Below the pieces are notes generated by a model. The model was not told the DNA's origin and did not search any database. It worked only from the letters and a program-made list of their open reading frames with translations. Both the position numbers and the translations under genes were made by a program. DNA of 64,000 nt, from assembly GCA_007115705.1 (NCBI GenBank), contig QXEO01000149.1:1623324-1687323 (forward strand). The letters run 5' to 3'. Positions within the stretch are counted from its first letter, which is position 1, and every line of letters starts with the position of its first letter. This DNA comes from Dactylis glomerata (Eukaryota > Streptophyta > Magnoliopsida > Poales > Poaceae). This document shows, piece by piece, positions 22,998-36,282 of this stretch.

Positions 22998-23780
22998 CTA
23001 GAAATCGGGCTCCTCGGGATCTTCCTCCTCATCATCCACAATGAATCCATTCTCCTCGGGATCCTTCTCATCATCAAGGTCCTCCATGAAGTAATCCTCG
23101 TCACTAATGAGGGCATTATCCTCCTTGCGGAGATCAATGCCTTCCTCCTCACCAAGGTGGCTCTCGAGACTCTCAATGTACTCAGTCAGCTCAGCCACAT
23201 TGGCCTTCAACTCCTCAATGGTCTTATCCTTCTCATCGCGCTGGCGGCGAAGACTCTTGCGATCCCGCGCAAGGATCCTGATGGTGCTCCTTGCCTCCAC
23301 AAGTGCGGAGTGCTCAAGGTTGGCCTTGGTACGGGCACGATCTGCCTCCTGCTGAGTGCAGTACAGCAAGAAGTCCATGTGATCGATGTAGGTACTCGGC
23401 TCATTTTGCCCTGGCATGTTTGCGGGACGCCCTTCCGCATCACGCCGAGCAAAGTTCCTAAAGTGCTCTACCTGGACCTCCTCAACATGCAGTCCGCATA
23501 AGCGGGCAAGCATCTCCTGCATACCTCGGACCAAACCATCGGCCCAAGTGTTCTCCACAAGCTCAAACTTGATCCTTGGAGAACTCAGATCTCCCTTCTT
23601 GCCATGGCAGCTCGCCCTGATAAGCCACCGTAGCTCTCCATCCGGGTGCTCATTGAGCACGGCTCCCTTGAATTCCGGATACAGACGATCCAGGAACAAG
23701 GTCAGGGTGGTGAGGTCGTGTTCGAAACAAAGGCTGCCACCATGGCCCAACTGGTACTGCTCAGTGAATACCGGGGCCAT
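22998..23780 (-). CDS. A pre-gag ORF, 260 codons, unknown function
   Basis: An intact frame from ATG 23780, lying ~200 bp after the PBS and before gag on the sense strand. I do not recognise a domain. Residues ~1-120 look globular. Residues ~145-215 are rich in Glu/Lys/Arg/Leu with heptad-like spacing (RKSLRRQRDEKDKTIEELKA), a probable coiled coil. The last ~45 residues are strongly acidic and end EEEDPEEPDF. It has no zinc knuckle, signal peptide or membrane segment. B has a co-linear copy of the same length with about two dozen substitutions and no indel. Retention in an otherwise wrecked B, and sense orientation, favour a real element protein over a chance frame. A gag-like origin or an accessory role (RNA binding, nuclear transport) would be guesswork. 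Confidence 0.7.
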   Translation of the reverse strand: MAPVFTEQYQLGHGGSLCFEHDLTTLTLFLDRLYPEFKGAVLNEHPDGELRWLIRASCHGKKGDLSSPRIKFELVENTWADGLVRGMQEMLARLCGLHVEEVQVEHFRNFARRDAEGRPANMPGQNEPSTYIDHMDFLLYCTQQEADRARTKANLEHSALVEARSTIRILARDRKSLRRQRDEKDKTIEELKANVAELTEYIESLESHLGEEEGIDLRKEDNALISDEDYFMEDLDDEKDPEENGFIVDDEEEDPEEPDF

Positions 23781-23981
23781 CTACAAAATTTTAGATTAGA
23801 TTAGGTTAGTGCTCAACTCAAGTGTGCAAATTTTTTTAAGTAGACAAAAACTAAGTCATGTACAAAGCTTTGTAAATAGAGAGGGAAAGACTAAGCAATT
23901 TCAAACCATTACCTATATCTTTCCTTTTATAAAGGTTTCATTTAACGCCCATTCTAACTAAGGTCTCCTATGGTCAGCCTA

Positions 23982-23994
23982 GGCTCTGATACCA
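23982..23994 (-). other. A primer-binding site (initiator tRNA-Met)
   Basis: On - it reads TGGTATCAGAGCC, the standard plant iMet PBS, 3 bp from the end of the 5' LTR. Confidence 0.92.
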
Positions 23995-23997
23995 ACT

Positions 23998-26900
23998 TGT
24001 AACACCCGAATTTCCAGAAATTCAAAGTGCCCATTATGTATTCCACCACAATCCTAGAATCATTGTTGTGATACACATAACGTAGTTGGTAACCAGTTCC
24101 ATAGACATTACAATACGAATAGTTCAAATACAATGGTCATAGTGACCAAGTTCATATTACAACACAATATAGCAGCGGAAATAACGTCTTCGGGTCCATG
24201 CCTTCACCCTACAGGCAATGGCGACTCAGGAGATGATCTTAGTTCTGGTACTCTTCTTCATAACCTTCCTCCGGATAATCTTCCCCATAGTCGGGCCAAG
24301 TTGATAGCCAGGGACACAGCCATGAGTACATTGGATGCACTCGCAAACCATCTTATAAACAAAATGATGAAGTAGATATGCAAGGTTGATATGGTGGACT
24401 AAGCACTAAGTTTATTTGCAAAAGCTAGTTTTATTTCCCAAGAATGTTCATTAGTAGAGAAGAAGATTTAATTCTCTAAGTTCAATCTAGAGAGGAACTT
24501 CAAGTGTTGGTCAACATCAATGTCAAGTCAAGTCATTCATTCACCAAGTTCACCATAATTTGTTATCATTCTTGACAAAAGTCAAGTACAGCTTGCCAAC
24601 TGTCCATGATCGCGGACGCGGCTATTCGAATAGTTTTGAAACCTCTGCAGAGGGGTACACTTTACCCACAAGATTCGATACATCTGCCGGGATAAATCCA
24701 CGGATCGTCATACACAAAGTATGCGGGGTTCAGATAATCAAACAAACTCTTTCACTTGCTCACTCTAGTATAGGATCCTTCCCTAGAGCCCGAGATACGG
24801 AATCCCCGTTCTGGCGCCTCTAGTTTTGCCCGCTCCGGAGTGCCGGATGAATGGAATTTCCACTCGGTTCAGAAGTACCCGCGCACGGTGCACTTCTATA
24901 AAGGATGATACAAGACCTCCCATACTAGGGTAAACAAGCTACGGACTAAGACCCTTCCCATTTAGGGGTAATGTGGTCGTATGGTATGGTTGGCTCACAT
25001 AGTACATCACTAATTATCAATTGCAAATACATTCCATAGTCCTTAGTCAAGATTATTTTCCTTCATAAAACCATCGTGTAGGAGAAATCTCCAATTCAAG
25101 TTGTCAAGTTCAAGTCACCAATTTCAAATAGGGTTCCCCTTATGGATGGCCTCAACGTTATTAGCGACTAAGCAACTATATAGAGTGATGATACCACTAA
25201 GTAAGTTAGGATGAACTCAGCTTGATACTCTTGCTAAGCAAGGTATCACTACACCACTATCACTCTAAAGTAGCAATTCAATCATGCAATTTATTAAAAA
25301 AAAACAAGTAGAATGCAATAGGAAAACTAGGCATTTGGAGTATGATTCAAAAGATGGCTTGCCTTGGTTGGCAAAGTGTCCTGGGTAGTCTTCTTCTTCT
25401 TGATAGAATCCCCCCTCAAAATCCTCCTCAGCAACACTAGCGTCTAATAACGAATAAACACAACACACACAATCACTAAATAATACTAACAACATTCCAA
25501 ACACACATACTTGTTTTCAAACAATAAGGTTCATGTTGGATTTTATTGAATTGGTTTGCAAGTTTTCTTCCAAGTTTTCATTACGTGTGCAAGCTAGATT
25601 TTTCCACCAAGTGCTAAGTGTTGATCACTTTCTTAACATTGGTATGCGGCTAGGGTATTAAGGCTAGTTCAAGAGGAGAGTGATTAACTAGGGGGTTGTT
25701 AGTGGGGGTCACTATCAAAACTAAGTGTTCAATAAGATCTATCATTTTATGCTACCATTACAATTGGATTAGAAGTTAATGGAGGGTACTAACAAGGTTG
25801 TAGTTGAAGGAGAATGAACTAACATTGTATAAGTTGAATAGTGAGGGCCTAAGCCAAGTTTAATTTTTTTTAGAAGGTTGAGACAAATTTTCTAAAATTT
25901 TCCTAAGATAAGTAGGGCTACGATTAAAGTATTCTTAGTGAATTTGATAACTAACTCAACTTGAATTATAACCAAAACCAGTGGCTAGATTATTTCCTCA
26001 GCTTTCCAACGAGTATTTATTTACGAAAAACGGACTTGGAAAACTATGGGAAATTTCATTTGAAATTCATCTCTGAAACGAAATTGAAACGGGCGGGAAA
26101 AATTAAAATCTTAACGGACCGAAACTTAACGAGGCTGGGCCTCACTTCGGATTGTTCCGAACGGGCCAAGGAATCCGTCAGCCTGGCCCAAGGGCACGTC
26201 CTAGGCGCGAAAAAAAAATTCTGACCGGCGGGACCCATCGGTCAGCGCACTAAAAAGCGAATCGGTACGGGGCTTTTCTGGCCGTCCGATTAGCCACGAT
26301 CCGGCGGCCAGGGCGTGTCGTCTCACCGGGGAAGGATCGGGGGGAGAGAGGAAGAGCTGGGAGGTGGCGGCGCTGGGATGGCTCACCGGAGAGGGGCGGG
26401 TCGACGGCGGGGTGCACTGGCGGTGGAGGAGGGTCTTCTCGGCCACCTCCTACAAGCGGTGCGTCCGGGGAGGCTCTGGTTCGCCGGAGCCAGAGGCGCC
26501 CGTGGCGATGGGCTGCGGGAGCGGCTTCGCCGGCGAGCTCGAACGGTGGAGAGGGAGACGCGGGGATGTTGTCTGGGAGGCTTCTACCAGTGGTGTGAGC
26601 TCCATGGCGAGCCCCTCGGGGTTTAAATAGGCCAGGAGGCTGGGGGCGGGGGTGACCCGATGGTGGCCGGTGCAGGCATCTGGCGGCGTGCAATGGGTCA
26701 ATGCCGGGCGCGGCGGCCGGGGGAACGTGCTGGCGTGCGCGGCTTAGCACTGTTGATAGGTCATGCGCGTGCTGGCATGCTGGGCAGGGACGGGGTGAGG
26801 CAGAGAGATGTGGGGGGGGGGGTCCGGTACCTTCTTCCTCTTTCTTCCATGCCTCACGGCCAGGGTCCGGGCTGGGGCAGTGGGGGTTCGATAGCGGAGA

Positions 26901-27594
26901 GGCTAGGATATGTCGTCGGGTACGGCTACAGGTACGGTGACGTACGGCGGCGGCGTCAGCCACAGTAGGTTTAGGTTTTTCTGAAATCGGTTTCACAGGT
27001 GTTCGACGAAATGCCTGAACCAACTCAAAATTCAAATTTTTGAAATCTGCCACCGTGGGTTGTCAAGGTATTCCACAAGGACTCCAAAACTATTTTTGTT
27101 CTGAAGAAAGAAAAGGTTTTGCAAAAATTTGAATTCGAAATTTGGGTTGGTCACTGATTCAGATTCTGATTTTAGCAGATGTTTTAGTGGGGTTATGATC
27201 TAAATTTTGGTTTGAGAATTCTTGGTTGAGTAAGTAGATAGTTTGGTCTTGCTAACCCAACTGATCCAACCTTCAGTTGAGTTGGGGATTTCTTAATCTA
27301 GAAGTCCAAAGTAGGGTAGTGGTTAACTTTTTCTAGATCATCTTTTCTTCTCACTTCTTTGTTTCTTTTGCTTCTGGTTTCTTTAGTCCTTGCTTTTCAT
27401 CTCTAATAAGTATGCTAGTTAAGACTTTCTCATCTCAACCACACACAACAACAAATCATACACATGAAATCATAAAACACCATGTATTTGAAATACTATG
27501 CATGCATACGATAAGAGATAATTTTTTTTATCTTGGCTCAAAATTTGGCACTTGACTTAATAAGAGATAGATTACAAATTTTTGAGTTGTTACA
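23998..27594 (-). repeat. A 5' LTR
   Basis: 3,597 bp, paired with 14352-17947. The few differences include 24029, 24067, 24174, 24610 and 24951. The TATA-like box is at 26622-26629. It is followed by attgg (27595-27599), the right TSD. Confidence 0.95.
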
Positions 27595-27599
27595 ATTGG

Positions 27600-29477
27600 T
27601 ATTGAGGGAAAAACTAATCTAAGTGTATTTTAGAGATCTATCATTTTATGCTACAAGCTAGGATTGGATTAGAGTTTAATTGATAGCACTAACAAGGTTT
27701 TAATTGATCAATGTTGAACTAAACAGTAGGGGAGTTAATTGGTGAGCTCATGAACCAAGTTTCATAATTTTAGGAGGCTTAAACAATTTTCTAGATTTTT
27801 CCTAAGATTAATAAAGCTATGGTCAAAGTATTCTTATTGATTTAAATCACTAACTCAAATTGGATTCTAACTAGTTTCAGAGGCTAGATCATTTCCTAAG
27901 CTTTCCAACGCATATTTATTTGCTACAAATGGATTTCTAAATCTCTTGGAATTAAAGTTTGAAAATCATATCTGAAACATATTTGAAACAATTCAAAACG
28001 AGCGGGAAATAATTAAAAACGATTCGGACCGAATTCTAACCTAGCTGGGCCGATTTCAGAGGAATCCCGAACGGGCCGGCCCAGTACCGCTTCGCTCCGG
28101 GTGGGATACGTTTGAATTTGAATCTGACAGGTGGGGCCTACGCGTCAGGTGACTTAAGTCACCCGAATCGGTACGCTGCCGTTGGATTCTAATCCAACGG
28201 CGCGTCTGCGTCGTGTTCGACGGCGAGGGAGGGAGCTCACCTGCGCACGGAGAGGAAGATGACGGCGACGGCGAGGCGCGTAGAGGAAGCAGGGCTTGAC
28301 GGCGAGGGGCGGAAAAGACTCCGGTGGCACTCCTCCTCCAGGTCCCAGCGTCCGTTCGTCCAGCGGCGGCCCAACGCAGCGGCGCCACCCGCGTCCAGTG
28401 GCTCGCCGGCGTTGCAGGCTACGTCGAACGAGAGCGAGCGGGGAGAAGAGAGGGTGTCTGGGGGCTTGCTGGGAGCGGTGCGAGTTCAACTGCGTGATCG
28501 GAGGGGGTTTTTATAGGCCAGGAGGGAGGGGACAAGGGCGGCCAGAAGGTGGCCAGTGCGGGGGCCCTGACGACGTGCGACGAGCAACACCGGGCGCGGC
28601 GGCCTTGCTTGCGTGCTGGCGGGGTTCTGTCTTGGCGGCGGGGCTCTGTGGGTCGGTGTTGGCGAGGCCACGACGGTCGGCGGCTTGCAGAGAGAAGAGG
28701 GACAGAGAAGGGGGGGTCCGGGCGGGTTCTTCCTTCTCCTTCCATGTCCCACGGCTTGGGTCGGGGCAGAGGGGGCTGGGCTCGACCGCGGAGGACTCCT
28801 CGAGCATGGCTACAAGATCAAGACGAACGGGAACAGTGAGGCTCACAGTGAAGTCGATTTTCTGGATTTTTGCCCACCACGTGTTCGATCAAATGCCCGC
28901 AAGAATTTAAATTTCAAATTTTTGAAAACGGCCACTGTGGTTCGTCAACATATTGGACAAGGGTTCCAGGGATAGTTTTGTTACAAAGAAAGATGATGTT
29001 TTGCAGAAATCATATTTCAAATTTTCGGTATTGTCACTGTTTCAGATTCAATCTTTGGCAGATGTTTGGGTTAGGTTAAGATTTGAATTTTTGTTTGAAA
29101 ATTGTTGCTTGAGTTAGTATGTGACCTGGTCAAGCTCAACTAACTGACCACACCCTTACTTGAGTTATAGATTTCTTATTCTAAGTGCTCAAAGTAGGGT
29201 AGTCAATAATAATTTCTAGATCAACTTTTTCTTCTCTTTTTCTTTCTTTCTTTTGTTTCTGGTTTCTTTGGCTCTTATACTTCTTCTCTAATGCTTCTGT
29301 TGGTTAAGTTAGAATTAACTAACTATTGCACAACAAAATATAACACACATGAAATCATAGAAGACATATAATAGAAAATATATGCATACATGCAATATGA
29401 ATGAAAAAGTTTTTGTTGGTCCAAAATTTGGTACTTTAATTCATAGGAAATGGATTACAAATATTTGGGTTGTTACA
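27600..29477 (-). repeat. B 3' LTR, part 2 (U3 side)
   Basis: Continues B's 3' LTR after A and matches 45655-47514. It is GC-rich at 28050-28850. It ends TGTTACA followed by B's PPT. An 18-bp indel separates it from the 5' LTR near 28365/46415. Confidence 0.93.
28508..28515 (-). promoter_or_regulatory. TATA box in B 3' LTR
   Basis: On - it reads tataaaaa. The matching site in the 5' LTR is 46546-46553. Confidence 0.6.
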
Positions 29478-29520
29478 ATCTTCCCCCCTTAAAAAGAATC
29501 TCATCCCCGAGATTCACTAA

Positions 29521-31574
29521 CTAAGAACTGAAAAGATTGGGAAATTCTTTCTGAAGGTAATCTTCTCATTCCCAAGTAGCCTCATCTTCTGTGTGATTAC
29601 TCCACTGGACTTTCAGAAACTTGATGCTTCGGGTTCGAGTGGTTCGATATGCTTCTTCGAGGATACGGATAGGCACTTCACGATAGGTCAAATCCGTGTT
29701 GATGTCCACAGAACGGTGATCAATATTCTTGAAGATTTCTGGCTTCTCCGGAACTTCAAGACATTTCCGAAGTAAAGACACGTGAAAAACATCGTGCACT
29801 TCAGACAATTCAGGGGGCATTTCCAACTGATATGACACTTCTCCTCTGCGGCCTAGTATCTTGAAGGGTCCAATATACCTTGGTGCAAGCTTTCCTTTTA
29901 CTTGGAATCTTTGCATTCCCTTGAGAGGTGATACTCTAAGATAAACAAAATCTCCATTCTTGAAGGTCAGTTCTCTACGTCTCTTGTCGGCATAACTCTT
30001 CTGTCTAGACTGGGCTGCCTTGAGATAATCACGAATCCTGCGAACCTTCTCTTCAGCTTCTTGCAGAATGTCCGGTCCAAATATCTTAATGTCTCCGGTT
30101 TCAGACCAATTCAAAGGGGTACGACACTTTCTTCCATATAAAGCTTCAAATGGGGCCATTTGCAAACTGGCTTGATAACCGTTGTTGTAGGAAAACTCCG
30201 TGAAAGGCAGACAATCTTCCCACTTAGCTCCATAGGCTAGAACACAGGCTCTCAACATATCTTCAAGTATTTGATTTACTCTTTCAGTCTGTCCATCAGT
30301 CTGAGGGTGGTAAGCTGTGCTAAAGGCTAATTTGGTTCCCAAGGCTTGGTGCAAACTTCTCCAAAATCTTGAGGTGAATTGGGTTCCTCGATCGGAAACT
30401 ATGGTTTTAGGGACTCCATGCAAACTAACGATTCTGGATAGATAACGATCTGCTAGCTGTCCTGAGGTATAAGTGGTCTTGACAGGAATAAAGTGGGCAA
30501 CTTTGGTCAGTCTATCCACAATGACCCAGATAGAGTCATTTCCACGGCTAGACCTTGGAAATCCAGTGATGAAATCCATTCCAACAGATTCCCACTTCCA
30601 TTCCGGAACTTGCAAAGGTGCAGCAGTCCCGCAGGACGTTGATGTTCAGCCTTGACTCTTTGACAAATATCACACTTAGATATGAACGATGCAATCTCAC
30701 GCTTCATCCCATGCCACCAAAATTGCTCCTTCAGATCTTGATACATCTTAGTTCCACCGGGATGAATGGAGTAAGGTGTCTCATGGGCTTCCTTCATAAT
30801 AACTTCCTTCAATTCTGAGTCAGCCGGCACACAAATACGTCCTTTATACCAAAGAACTCCTTGATCATCTTCTTCAAATCCTGGCACCTTGCCGGAACTA
30901 ATTCTGCGCTTAATTCCGTCAATGCTCTCATTTCCCTTCTAGGCTTCTTTGATTTGGCTCATCAAGGTGGGTTGAAACTCAAGGTTGGCTAAGAATCCTC
31001 GACTGACTAGTTCCAATCCAAACCTTTCAAACTCTTGGTGCAACATGGGTTGCTCCTCTTTGATCATCATATTCAACGAGCATGGCTTCCTACTCAACGC
31101 ATCGGCCACTACATTGGCCTTACCAGGGTGATAATGAATTTCCAGATCATAATCCTTGATCAACTCTATCCATCTTCTTTGCCTCATGTTCAACTCCTTC
31201 TAGGTAAAAATATACTTCAAAATCTTGTGATCAGTGTAGATCTCGCAACGGTTACCCATAAGATAGTGCCTCCCAGGTCTTCAAAGCTAGAACTACGGCT
31301 ACTAACTCTAGATCATGGGTTGGATAATTTTCCTCATGAGGTCGAAGCTGCCGGGAGAGGTAAGCTATGACCTTGCCTTCTTGCATTAACACACAACCCA
31401 GTCCAAGTTTGGAAGCAGTCGCAATAGACATCAAAGTTCTTGGTGATATCGGGCATGCTTAGGACGGGGGCGGTCACCAATCGCTTCTTGAGCTCTTGAA
31501 AACTCTCTTCACACTTAGGGGTCCATTCAAACTTCTTGTCCTTCTTCAACAGTTGGGTCATTGGCCGGGCAATG
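29521..31574 (-). pseudogene. B pol, distal part: RNase H, integrase, chromodomain (broken)
   Basis: Co-linear with A's pol from the RT connection to the last codon. Stops: 31200-31202 (CAG to TAG), 30939-30941 (CAG to TAG) and 29566-29568 (CGA to TGA, in the chromodomain). Frameshifts: an extra G at 31418, an extra C near 31273 and a missing T near 30619. The integrase core with its D, D and E residues remains readable in 29566-30615. C cuts the upstream side at caatg (31570-31574). Confidence 0.92.
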
Positions 31575-33161
31575 TGCTAACGTGGAGCAGTAAGTCCTTG
31601 TGCGTGGTGAATGACCAGCCCGTTGGGAACCCCAAGAGGAAGGTATGATGAGTGTAGCAGCGAGTTTTCCCTCAGTTAAGAAACCAAGGTTTAATATCGG
31701 TCAGGAGAGGAGAGACAATGACGACTGAAGGTGATGCGGAACCTGCACACACACAAACAAATACTTTGTTCCCAACTTGCGATGAGGTTGTCAATCTCAC
31801 CGGTTTGCTTGAAACAAAGGTTATGAGCGTATCGAGTGGAAAACAATATAGTATGCGAGTAAAGTAAACAGTACGAGTAAAGTAAGCAGGTGATAGCAAT
31901 ATGATGGAAATAGGACCGGGGTCCACAGTTCACTAGTGGTGTCTCTCCATAGATAAAATAACACATGCTGGGTAAACAAATTATAGTTGGGCAATTGATA
32001 GAATAAAGATAAACGTGATATGTCAAGAAGATCACTATGAGATTTACTCTGGGCATTACAACAAAATACATAGACCGCCATCCAACTGCATCTATGACTA
32101 ATAATCCACTCCCGGGGATATCAATCCGAACACCCTAGAAGTATTAAGTTGCGAACAACAGATAATTGCATTAAGCAAAGTGTGTAATGTAAACAAAGCA
32201 TATGCCCTTGAGCATATGAATGTTGTTTTCTCCCTAGTAGCAACAGCACATCTACCACCTTAGAGGTTTCTGTCACTCCCCCAGGTGAAATAGAGGCATG
32301 AACCCACTTTCGAGCATAAATACCCCCTCTTGGAGTTACTAGCAACTACTCGGCCAAGATAGCTACTAACGACGGAGAGCATGCAAGATCATAAACAACA
32401 TAGAGATAACAAAAGATATAATTCAGTACAGCAACTTAATCATAAACACCAATATTCATCGGATCCCAACAAACCAAACATGTAGAATTACATAACGGTG
32501 ATCTCAATCATGTAAGGCAGCTCATGAGATCTAAACATGAAGCACATGGTGGAGAAGACAACCATCTAGCTACTGCTATGGACCCATAGTCCAAGGTAGA
32601 CTACTCACTCATCGCTCCGGAGGCAAGCATGGCGATGAAGAAGACCTCCGGTGGTGATTCCCCTCTCCGGCAGGGTGCCGGGAAGAGCTTCTGGACCCTC
32701 CCGATCTTCGGGTCGACGGCGGCGGCGGATCGCGATGTGTTCTGGAAAACTGATCGGGTACTTAGGTTTTTTCCGTCGGGGGGTCTTTATAGGCGAAGGG
32801 GCGTCGTCAAAGGAGGGGCCAGGTGCCCTCACGCGGGCCCCACGCGGCCAGGGGGCTGGCCGCGCCGCCCCTGCGTGTGGGGCCCTGGTGGCCCCCCTCC
32901 TACTCTCCTTCGGATCTCTGGAAGCTTCCGGGTAAAATAAGACTTCAGGATGTGGTTTCGTCCAATTCCGAGAATATTTCCTGTGTATCACTCTGAAACA
33001 CAAAAACAGCAGAAAACAGGGAACTGGCACTGTGGCACTTCGTTAATAGGTTAGTTTCGGAAAATGCATAAAAGTGACACTAAGTGTAACGAAACAATAG
33101 GCAAATGGTGTAAAAACAAGCATGGAGCATCAAAAATTATAGATACGTTTGAGACGTATCA
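31575..33161 (-). repeat. C 3' LTR
   Basis: 1,587 bp; + view begins TGCTAACGTGG and ends GAGACGTATCA. The U3 terminus forms a small hairpin (gatacgt/acgtatc). The TATA box tataaaga on - is at 32784-32791. Confidence 0.95.
32784..32791 (-). promoter_or_regulatory. TATA box in C 3' LTR
   Basis: On - it reads tataaaga. Aligned sites: C 5' LTR 38199-38206, D 41267-41274, G 3' LTR 60353-60360. In H both LTRs read tataagta (54740-54747 and 59793-59800). Confidence 0.6.
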
Positions 33162-36100
33162 AGCATCCCCAAGCTTAACTTCTGCTCGTCCTCGAGTAGG
33201 TAAGTGATAACAAAAGAATAATTTTTGAGGTGACATGCACCTACACAATCTTGATCATATATGTAAGCATTGGTGAGCTGGGATCATAAGAACTTAAAAC
33301 ATGTGCATGAAGATATAATCATGACAATAAGAAACTTAGCAACCATGTTGTAAACATGTAAATGAACACAAACAAAAGATCATGAAAAATGAAACAATGA
33401 AGGTCAAACGTGTGTTCAAATCATAAGGAAAAACATATAAGTGGTTTTCAGCTTGTCCTTCAAAGAGAGCAAAACATAAATGCATAGGACACCTTCAAGT
33501 TTAAGAGGGCGACTAGATACAAATAATTTAAGAACAAGTGAAACCAACAATATGAATCAATCAATGAACTTTGGGACAATGCATATCACACTAAGAATGA
33601 CAACTATGCTCTCTTAATGGTGCATAAAGAAAGAAGGTGGTGACTCAACATAAAAATAAAAGAAAGGCCCTTCGCAGAGGGAAGCAGTGATTGCAAGTTT
33701 TATAACCTTCAAAAATTATGGTACTTACCGGCTTTGAGCTCTCATTGCCCCCATCATAAGCATCTTGAATGGTTAAAGTTAATGCGAGAACAATTATGAT
33801 GCATATGCTTGACAAATCATAAGTTGAAAACCTCGTGCCCCGTGAATACGAGTACCCAAACCTCATGCTACTTTACTTAGAGTCCCAAGCAAGGCTCTTG
33901 TCATTGTAAGTATATGCATATCATTGAGAACCGCCAATGGGGTACCTCCGTGCCCGATGACATGGAACAAGCCCACACCAAAATGACAGGACAAGCAGAC
34001 AATGAACACCTCGACATCTCTTTTATTTGCCTTTTGTTTAGCTTTTTATTGTGAGATGCGTCGTCGAATGTTCACCATGGGTATGCTGCAAATTTCCACC
34101 ATGAATTATGCATGGCTTAGATTGGCGGCCCGGCGTTTCCCTAACACATATACAAACTCCATGATCCCCACAAGATTCCCAATTCATTTCACACCGCGGG
34201 CATCCATAAACAAAAGATCACGATATCAACTCAAATAAGAAGTGCAATGTTGAAAGCTTGCCCCATGACAGCATGGCTGGGCTAGAATCCAACATACAAC
34301 TTGCAAGCATAACAACTCAACATAAGAGACCACAATGTCAAATTTTTAAGAACAGGAAAAAATAAAGTGTGCCTTCCGGTTCGTGAGAGCTTTACTGACC
34401 GAATTTCGCATAACACTGGTAAGAGTTTAATTTGAAGAGAAAATAAAAGCAAGTCAAATTTACTTGGAATAGCAAATTGCTAGTAGGTATGTATGGTGGA
34501 CACTTTGGAAAACTTTGGCTTTTAGGAGTTGGATGCACGAGTAGAGCTCATACTCAGTACAAGGCGAGGGCTAGCAAAAGACTGGGAGCGACCAACTAAG
34601 AGAGCAGTAATGGCCATAATCATGCAAAGCGACAAAGCGACATTAAAAGAAGCATAAGATGGCATCAAAAGTCAAAAACTAAATGATCATGAAGGCTATT
34701 GGCGACTTTGTAAGAGTCTAACATGTGTGAGCATGCGCCAAGTCAACCCAAATAAAGCATCAAGGAGAAAACCAAAATAATGCTTCCATACAATAAAAAC
34801 AACGCATGATTTTTTCAAAGGCTCATTAAGCAATCTCAGTTATTTGAGACAAGTCATGCTACAGCAAAACCACTAAGCATACTATCAAAAAGACATCAAG
34901 CATGACATGAAAAAGCCTAAGCCGCAGTCTACACAAGCTCCTTCTTGTACCACTATTTTGCACAAAGCTTTTTCTCTTTTCCAACACCATTTGAAATTTT
35001 TATAAACACCTCTTTTGATGAAAACCAATAAAGATCAGAGGCAAAATACACCTTGATGAAAAGATATGACAAGGTCTGAACGCAAATCAAGGCGAAAACG
35101 AAAACCAAAAGCAGTAGCAGAAAAAGAAGAACACTCGATAAACGATAAGAGTGAAAAACTGAGTGTTCTTGGCAAATAAAAACGAGTACATCTCCTCCAA
35201 AAGAAATTTGTTGGGGTCCAACCATTTATTGCAGCAAACAAACAAACTAAACCAACTAAGAAAACTAAAACAACTGACGCTCCAAGAAAAACACATAGTG
35301 CATGAAGCAATAAAAATATAGTGTTTTGAAAGGTGACCTGATTTTTGCCGATGAAGAAAGGGGTGCCTCGGGGGCATCCCCAAGCTTTGACGCTTGTACT
35401 TCTTGGATATTTCTTGGGGTGATGCATGGGCATCCCCAAGCTTGAGCTTTTGTCCATTCTTCAACTCATCTCATCATTCTCCAATCCCTACACTTGAAAA
35501 CTTCCTTCATACAAAACTAAACACAATTCTATTAGCAACATTAGTGTAAGCATAACATATAATCAATCCTCTATTTGCTTCAGGTTTCAACTCAAAACCA
35601 CCACATATATAGCAAATACTACTGTAGCAACCTCCCCAAAAGTTCCGTGATCAAAAGAACTCAAAAGAAAGCGATAAAGTGGCAAACATAAATATTGGCA
35701 GAAATCCGTCAAAACTGAACAGCTGACAAAGGTCGAATTTTTGAGGAATTTTCTGTTGCTCAAATCAAAAAGTGTTCAACTAACAAAAGTTTGGATATAA
35801 CCTGGGGCATATGCACAAGAAATCGCAGGTCGAAAAGATAAACAGAGAATTTTTACGAATTTTTGCGGTGCAGCACCGAAAACAGTTTCAGGACAGCAAC
35901 ATCCCCAAATCTTTACCTCACTCAAATTAGAGGCTTCTCTTGGCACAAAAACGAAATAAACAAGATAAGGAGCGGTCATTACAGTAGTAATGACTTCCAA
36001 GACTCAAATAAAAGAAAAGGTACTGAAAAGAAAACATTGGGTTATCTCCCAAGAGTGCTTTTCTTTAACGCCTTTGAGCTAGGCGCAGAAAATTGCGAAT

Positions 36101-36282
36101 CAAGTAACATCAAGCGATGAAGAAGCATTAAGATCAACAGCAGAGATCTTTTCAACAATGAAGGAAAATATGTTCAACTAGGTTTTTGAAAATCCTTTAC
36201 GATCACGCTTTGGCACACTACTTTCATCGAAAGGATTTTCAGGGCAAATCCAACTGGAATTCTTTTCCCAAGCATCATGAAT
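33162..36282 (-). other. C internal non-coding region
   Basis: It opens with the PPT (33162-33177, agttaagcttggggatgct type on -). About 3.1 kb of AT-rich sequence follows, matching G (51000-53340) and H without any pol motif. The phrase gcttggggatgcc, which also makes up the PPT, recurs on - near 35380 and 35440. Short open frames here are not supported as genes. Confidence 0.75.

Larger units (their letters stand above)
14352..27594 (-). mobile_element. Element A: near-complete Tekay-type chromovirus inside B's 3' LTR
   Basis: LTRs 14352-17947 and 23998-27594 (3,596 and 3,597 bp), TSD ATTGG (14347-14351 and 27595-27599). Reading on -: 5' LTR, iMet PBS, pre-gag ORF, gag-pol with chromodomain, PPT, 3' LTR. 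Total 13,243 bp. It belongs to B's family but has no point stops in gag-pol; only a MITE breaks the frame. LTR differences seen by eye are few per kb, so it is younger than B, as the nesting requires. Confidence 0.95.

Noticed and set aside
31691..32081. Recurrent frames in the C, D, G and H LTRs (also near 37292, 40156, 53633, 58686, 8741, 61218)
   Set aside because: They are the same LTR segment repeated; no domain, and they lie in U3/U5 sequence.
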